Positions 59,200 to 64,000 of a stretch of 64,000 bases of DNA are shown in pieces. Under the pieces are notes generated by a model. That model saw only the letters and a program-made list of their open reading frames with translations. It had not been told where the DNA came from and searched no databases. Location of the stretch: the NCBI RefSeq assembly GCF_052857255.1, contig NC_135505.1, positions 53,451,102 through 53,515,101 of the forward strand, in the 5' to 3' direction. This DNA is from Amblyomma americanum (Eukaryota > Arthropoda > Arachnida > Ixodida > Ixodidae). Numbering within the stretch: position 1 is the stretch's first letter; each line of letters opens with the position of its first letter. Made by a program: the position numbers and the translations under genes.

Positions 59200-59760
59200 C
59201 AGCATCCATGCATTGCGGAGCGGCGAACTCCTGCGCTTCTTTTATCACTTGACCAGCGCTGACTGCCCACTTGTACAACTATTTTAACGCCACAGCCTTA
59301 AGGAGCTCGCACCACAGAAAAGCCGGTGTCGGCGTATGCGGCGTTGGCCGTCCGCGAAAAATCCTCCTCCTCGCACTCCTCCTCGTCGTCCTTCTCGCAA
59401 AGTATCCCACTGCCTCAAGAAATGGCGCGCGACGGCAGCGACTCCCGCTCGTCTCGCTCGGGTGCAGCGGGGCCGTGCGGGGACGCAGGAATCGCGAGGT
59501 GAGCGGCGAACAACGCAACGCACATCTAATGCGCGTTCACCACGAAGCTTGCAGCTTGCTGTCCGTTCGTTTTCATTTCAATTTAATTCCCTTATGGCCC
59601 GGTTCGCGCATCCACCGAGATATGTGAGACAGGCGTCCTTTACTTAAATTGTCCAACGGGCCACGCGTCGCGCCGAACGGGCGTTGGCATTCCGTGGACT
59701 ACTTGGCAGCGCTGCAACACGCTGTCACGTCTCGCTCTTAAAGATGAAGCTTAAGCGTCC
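59200..59760. repeat. GC-rich repeat-like block
   Basis: AGAAAAGCCGGTGTCGGCGT, CCGCGAAAAATCCTCCTCC, a CGCCGAACGGGCGTTGGC block, GCAGCGCTGCAACACGCTGT and GAAGCTTAAGCGTCCTCC. I recall these blocks as dispersed in tick genomes, but there is no second copy in this window. Frames open on both strands (59,271-59,647 and antisense) reflect GC content. Confidence 0.4.
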
Positions 59761-60890
59761 TCCAATTATTTTTTTCGTGCTTCGCGGCATTTTATTTTTT
59801 CCGAATTCGCATGTTCACAGAAAACCACGTGATCTTGTCAATAAGATGTAATTTTATCGGAAGTGTTCGCCGAATGTTTAAAAAAGTTTGGGGTTTCAGA
59901 CCTTTACTGCTGATGGCGCGACGCTTCCATCACATGGCAAGTATTTTGTTTGTAACTATTTGAAACAGGAGCTGCAGCCGACGCATTTATTCATGAAAAA
60001 GCATTACATAATTTGATTTCAAGATCATGGCTTCAGAAAATGGCACCATGTGACATCACGAGTCAACGTCATATTGTCACGTCACAACGATTTAATATGG
60101 CGTCATAGCAATTCCCGTGACAACAATGTAGCGTAAAGTCAGACCGAGTCACGTGGCCGATGATTGAAAAGAGTTTAGTCCCCGTGAGAAGTCACATGCC
60201 GGCTTCAAGAACAGATAACCAATCCCCATCCCCTAATCAATTAATGTCGGCGATGGCATCACTGGCTGACCTCAATGTAATGACAGCATTCTCGACTACA
60301 TTCGCACCAAAATTTTGATGAACCGTTCATCGTACAGCGTTACGGGTGGTGTCATAGCATTTCTGCGTGCATATAGCTTGCATGCTTTGGTCAAGTTGGA
60401 GGTTGCCTTGCAAGAGTGGTCCGCACCGATGACATATGCACCTTCAGTTGCATTCTTTAAGGCGCAGTTGAGGTGTCCACCAAGATGTCGAGATGCGAGA
60501 GCTACTGCGCCCTTGCCTTTCCTGAAGAACCTTTCCCTCAGCAGTTAAGGCGCGCGTCTACTGATCCGGAGTAACCAGGTTCGAACCCGACCAGAGACCC
60601 CGTGTGCTTGCGATGTACGCGCACGTTAAAGATCCTCGGGTGGCAGAAATTAATCCAGAGCGCTTCACTACGGCATCTCTTTCTCTCTTTCATCGTTCAC
60701 TCCTTTGATCCCTTTCCTTAAGGCGCAGTTTAGGTGTTCATGGTGATTTTAGACAGATACTGCGCCATTTCCTTTCAAGAAAAGGTAATTTTTCCTCAAA
60801 AGACATGCTTTCGCGTACCTCCTCGTAAGCAGACTTGAGTTCCCTCAGAGTTTTTCGTAAGGTGTGTCATTCAATGCGAGAATAAGCTTC
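59761..60890 (+). repeat. Dispersed repeat family R, second long copy, split by a SINE
   Basis: The segment 60,290-60,540 aligns with 25,420-25,750 (CACCAAAATTTTGA-GAACC, TACAGCGTT, TTGGTCAAGTTGGAGG, GATGACATATG, AAGGCGC, GAGGTG-CCACC-AGATGTCGAGATG). After a family A SINE, CCTCAAAAGACATGCTTTCG and CGTAAGCAGACTTGAGTTCC align with 25,755-25,810. Here the about 125-bp internal duplication of the first copy is absent. TCACGTCAC and related CRE-like words lie at 60,040-60,090. Confidence 0.6.
60545..60785 (+). mobile_element. tRNA-derived SINE, family A-like variant
   Basis: B box GGTTCGAACCC, GTACGCGCACGTTAAAGATC, CTCGGGTGGCAGAAATTA and CTTCACTACGGCATCTC are family A-like, but the 3' end differs: CTCCTTTGATCCCTTTCC, GGCGCAGTTTAGGTGTTC and ACAGATACTGCGCCATTTCC, a subfamily end. 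The A box is decayed. It splits the family R copy; the flanks TTTCCCTCAGCAG and TTTTCCTCAAAAG may be a diverged target duplication. Confidence 0.7.
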
Positions 60891-60964
60891 CTTGAATAAG
60901 GCAAACTGAAGAACTTCTTCAGTATGCATTTCAACCAACTCGCCCAACTTTCTGCTCTCCTTGA

Positions 60965-61040
60965 ATAAGGCAAGTTCAGCAGCCAGAATCAAGCGGATTT
61001 AACATGCACTCGCTCTAACCACTGCACCACCTGCACGAAG
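60965..61040 (-). mobile_element. tRNA-like SINE head, isolated
   Basis: The minus strand shows GGTGGTGCAGTGGTTAGAGC (A box region) and, about 35 bp on, a weak B box GCTTGATTCTGGC. The body is not identified. Confidence 0.5.
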
Positions 61041-61469
61041 TTCGCCTCCTGCTTGCAATAGTTGCGGCTTTCCCTCATGATTTGGATGCTTTGCGGAGCA
61101 ATATGGCGGAAAGATGCCCAACTCCAGGTGTTACACAGTAACTGTACGGCGCGCATTACTATAGCGCCGTGTCCCACTGCCGGCCTCTCTCTTAGCGCTG
61201 TCTCTCTTCCAAGCCCACAAGGACGGGATTTGAAGGCACAGGCTCCTTTGCCAAGCCATGCAACCCTGGCAAGCCGAGTACCAGGCCGGGCTATAGCTTA
61301 TACCCTTTTTGAGGAAACCGGTGGATGACCGGCCGACAGTGGGACCCGAGTTTGTTCGCTCGCCAAAAACCGGTCCCGAGATGAGCGCGCTTGCACTCCT
61401 CCCTCTCTCCCCTCGCTCTCGTTCACACCTGCAGGACGGACCCGGCTTACAAGCGGGCGGCTAAGTGCT
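61041..61469. other. No recognisable gene; GC-rich
   Basis: A GC-rich stretch with a frame at 61,062-61,328 that has no recognised domain. It may be an unclassified repeat. Confidence 0.3.
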
Positions 61470-62412
61470 GCGCTTTAAACAATCAAAATTGCAACGAAGC
61501 GACGGCGAAAGTTCATGAGTTGTGCAAAAATTTCAAGGATGACAAACTCGCTCCGTATGAATGGTGATTCTGAACAAAAAGTGCCGGCAATTTTTGACAG
61601 CTTAAAGTGCAGCGATGAAATAAGCTTGATGAGATCTGCAAATGGAGGTTTTGCATATTCTAATTTTGGTCTTACCAAAGTTCTGGCAGCCAGTAATCTT
61701 ACCTGTTTAGTTTCGTGACGTGGCTGGCACCTGACAAATACCATGCTTTTATTTGCACAAGAAATTTCGCTAGTATATGTTTCTGGCACCTAAGTAATGT
61801 ATTATTACAATTATGCCTGAGTATTTTTATGATCGCATGTGCTGTATTAGAATGTCAGCATCTCCTGCAAGGGCAAAAAAACGTTTTATGTCTATGATGA
61901 AAGGACATGAGCGTGTTAACGCTTCGTTAGGTGTCATGAGATAATCGTGGTACCATTTGTCAACTCTATTAAGATCACCCTGTAGGTCGCGTTCTTCATA
62001 AGCATCACTTATTGATCGACCGATAACAGAGTAGTCACTAAATAGACGGATATATCACAAAATATGTTCTCGATAGTTGTTTATGTACATTCCGACCTAG
62101 GAGCTACGCCAGAAGTAACGGGGACCGGATGTAAAGTCTTGTTGCTTATATATCAACGGACTTGAGGCAGGGCTTAAGAAATTCTTGGATTTGTTTTAGA
62201 AAGTTAACGTGCGATGTTCAGTTGGGACAGTATTAACAGTAGGCACCGGTGGAGAACTAAAAGTTTGCGTCGCTCCAGATATTCTGGTAAAGTTCGAAAT
62301 TCATGTCATAAAGCAAGAGTACCATTTGTGAGTTACAGGAATAGCTCTTACGGAACGCATGTTGCGCATGTGGAAAGCTTTTTAGCATGCTGAAAATGAT
62401 TGATTTCAAAAT
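61470..62412 (-). pseudogene. LINE reverse-transcriptase fragment, decayed
   Basis: On the minus strand, over several frames: HAQHAFRKSYSCNSQMVLLL (about 62,362-62,303), VTSGVAPRSECT (the VTSGVPQGSVLGP position, about 62,123-62,088), IRLFSDYSVIGRSISDAYEE (about 62,053-61,995; the (Y/F)ADD position is decayed), RDLQGDLNRVDKWYHDYLM, and TLVRPKLEYAKPPFADLI (about 61,680-61,620). Motif order is that of a CR1/Jockey-group ORF2. It abuts the gypsy element to its right. Confidence 0.75.
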
Positions 62413-64000
62413 AGATGATATTATTACGAGGATAGTCCAGCAGCAGGAACGATAGGCTGTACACAGAAGACACACCAGAAAACGGGTCATTCAAGTATTA
62501 GCGGCATCGTCCTCGTCTAAATCGACTGCCCAGCGACACAACGTTGTCTTCGCTTCGCGACTGTGTACCGTAGCACTACCCACTCCTTACGCCCTGCGGG
62601 AGAAGGCACACACCCAGGGAAGCCTCGGGGGGTGGGTGCGAGTGGTAGGGTTTAAGACGGGCGACGTGCACAAGCTTCGTGAACGGCACCACGGAATGAG
62701 AGTGAGGGTGCTGCGGCGTGAGTTCATAGGTCACATCGCTGAGTTGTCTCAAGTCGCGGTAAAGACCGACGTAACGAGGCAGGAGCCTCTCACACAGTCA
62801 CACACGGCCTGCAGGGAGCCAGTGGAGTACTAAGGAGCCGGGAGGGTAATGGACGCCACGATGATGAAGGTTGTAACGACGTTTTTTAGCGGTCTGAGAT
62901 GCGTGGAGACGATGCCTAGCGATTTGGCGGGCGGCGTCAGCACGGGCAATGGCGTAAGAAGCATAACTGCTAGTTAAATGGTCAGAAGGTAGTAAGCTCT
63001 CATATGGCAGCATGGCAGCAACGGGTCGCGACCAAAAAGCAGGTGGAAGGGGGAATATCTGGTGGTATCAAGGCATGAGGAATTGTAGGCGGGCTTCACG
63101 AAGGGTAAACTGACGTCCTAGTCACGACGGTGGTCGGAGACATACATGGACAGCATGTCCGTCAGGGTGCGGTTAAGTCGCTCAGTAAGGCCGTTAGTAT
63201 GGGAATGGTAGGCCGTGGTGAGCTTGTGACGGGTGGAGGAAAAGCGGAGAAGGTCGTCGACCATTTTAGAAACAAAGCAGGGGCCTTGATGTGTAAGCAG
63301 ATGACGAGGAGCGCCATGAAGCAAGAAGCTGTCATGAAGGAGAAAGTCAGCGACATCTGAGGCACAGCTTGTCGGGACAGCGCGCGTGATAGCGTACCGG
63401 GTAGTGTAACCGGTCGCAACGGCAATCCACTTGTTCCCGAAACTTGATGTGGGAAAAGGCCCGAGCAGATCGAGGCCAACATGGAAAAATGGCTCAGTCT
63501 GAATGTCGATGGGCTGAAGCGGGCAACTAGGCGGGAGCGGGGGCGTTTTTCGGCGCTGACATTGATCGCAGGCAGCAACGTAACCACGGACAGAGCGGTA
63601 AAGGCAAGACCAGAAGAACCGCCGGTGCACGCTGTCGTACGTGCGGGACACGCGAAGGTGCCCTGCATTAGGTGCGTCATGAAGCTGGGCACGGACTGTG
63701 GGACGGAGATGCGTCGGGACGACGAGTAAGAGGTCGACGCCATCAGGGTGCATATTGCGACATTACAGAATATCGTGATGCAGCACGAACAGGCTCAGAT
63801 CATGATCGGAAGTGGCGCTTCGGAGGCGTTCGATTATTGGGCGTAGAGATGAATCACGGAGCTGCTCGTCGTCGATGTGTAGAAAGTCCGAGATGGACAA
63901 AACACAATCGTCGGTATCATGGTTGTGGGAACCAGGAGGATCGACAGGATGGCGGGACAAACAGTCAGCCTATTGGTGCAACTGGCCGGACATGTAAACA
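62413..64000 (-). pseudogene. pol: Second Ty3/gypsy element: integrase and 3' end, runs off the window
   Basis: The minus-strand frame 63,960-63,763 starts ADCLSRHPVDPPG (end of the RNase H linker), with a stop just upstream. The integrase 63,753-63,118 has a zinc region with H...H (HDAPNAGHLRVSRTY) and CDQC, FFHVGLDLLGPFP (first D), HLLTHQGPCFVSKMV (the usual D replaced, H at that site), and NGLTERLNRTLTDMLSMYV (E). An in-frame TAG at 63,118-63,120 interrupts it; the C-terminal part continues in two frames (PFVKPAYNSSCLDTTRYSPF, then 63,013-62,798) to VHVARLKPYH (about 62,660). The 3' end and a possible LTR start lie below 62,640 but cannot be fixed. It differs from the 40-43 kb element and is a separate family or copy. 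Confidence 0.85.

Noticed and set aside
59279..59647. GC-rich overlapping ORFs on both strands as genes
   Set aside because: Open frames on both strands reflect GC content, and the block looks like a dispersed repeat.

Overview
This is non-coding-rich eukaryotic chromosomal DNA, most probably from a hard tick (Ixodida). The basis is recognition of repeat families seen repeatedly in tick genomes: an RTE-type LINE whose 3' end carries a CAT/ATC repeat followed by CAGCC and an ACTACACCCACTGCAGGGC-type block, tRNA-derived SINEs, a repeat with the hairpin AATGC-GAAA-GCATT, and Ty3/gypsy and CR1-like elements. No bacterial operon, rRNA, functional tRNA or CRISPR is visible. Nearly every recognisable reading frame belongs to a transposable element. 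The genus cannot be fixed without a search.

Layout. 0-3 kb: dispersed-repeat and SINE fragments. 3.4-10.5 kb: an old plus-strand CR1/Jockey-group LINE (PHD-like and RRM-like ORF1, endonuclease and reverse transcriptase ORF2), split by a young, apparently full-length minus-strand RTE LINE at 6,568-9,760. The RTE is flanked by a perfect 11-bp duplication and starts with a tRNA-like pol III promoter. 10.56-13.58 kb: a 3-kb tetranucleotide array running CTAC, then CTGC, then CTGT. 13.6-18.9 kb: SINEs and decayed minisatellites. 19.2-20.6 kb: a decayed gypsy gag-protease remnant. 21.2-24.3 kb: four LINE fragments. 24.6-25.8 kb: a dispersed repeat. 25.9-27.7 kb: a decayed minus-strand LINE (ORF1 plus endonuclease) readable only by following several frames.

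30.18-30.47 kb carries the best candidate for a host gene: a small secreted peptide behind a canonical TATA box. 31.4-32.5 kb holds a nest of TA microsatellites, three identical 61-bp units (one inverted, two direct; Penelope-like) and SINE pieces. 32.5-43.9 kb is a Ty3/gypsy element whose 5' LTR is split by a 7.3-kb segment with inverted terminal repeats, and whose protease/RT region is missing with a LINE 3' end in its place. 44-46 kb: a SINE and another RTE fragment. 46-52 kb is almost featureless. 52-64 kb carries further LINE fragments, a cluster of SINEs, one GC3-rich candidate host exon (58.24-58.54 kb) and, at the right edge, the integrase part of a second gypsy element running off the window.

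How the parts interact: the autonomous elements (RTE, CR1-like LINEs, gypsy) supply retrotransposition machinery, the tRNA-derived SINEs are presumably parasitic on the LINEs, and insertion order can be read from the nesting (CR1-like LINE, then RTE; gypsy LTR, then the 7.3-kb segment, then a SINE). All coding calls come from reading translations by eye. No database search was possible.
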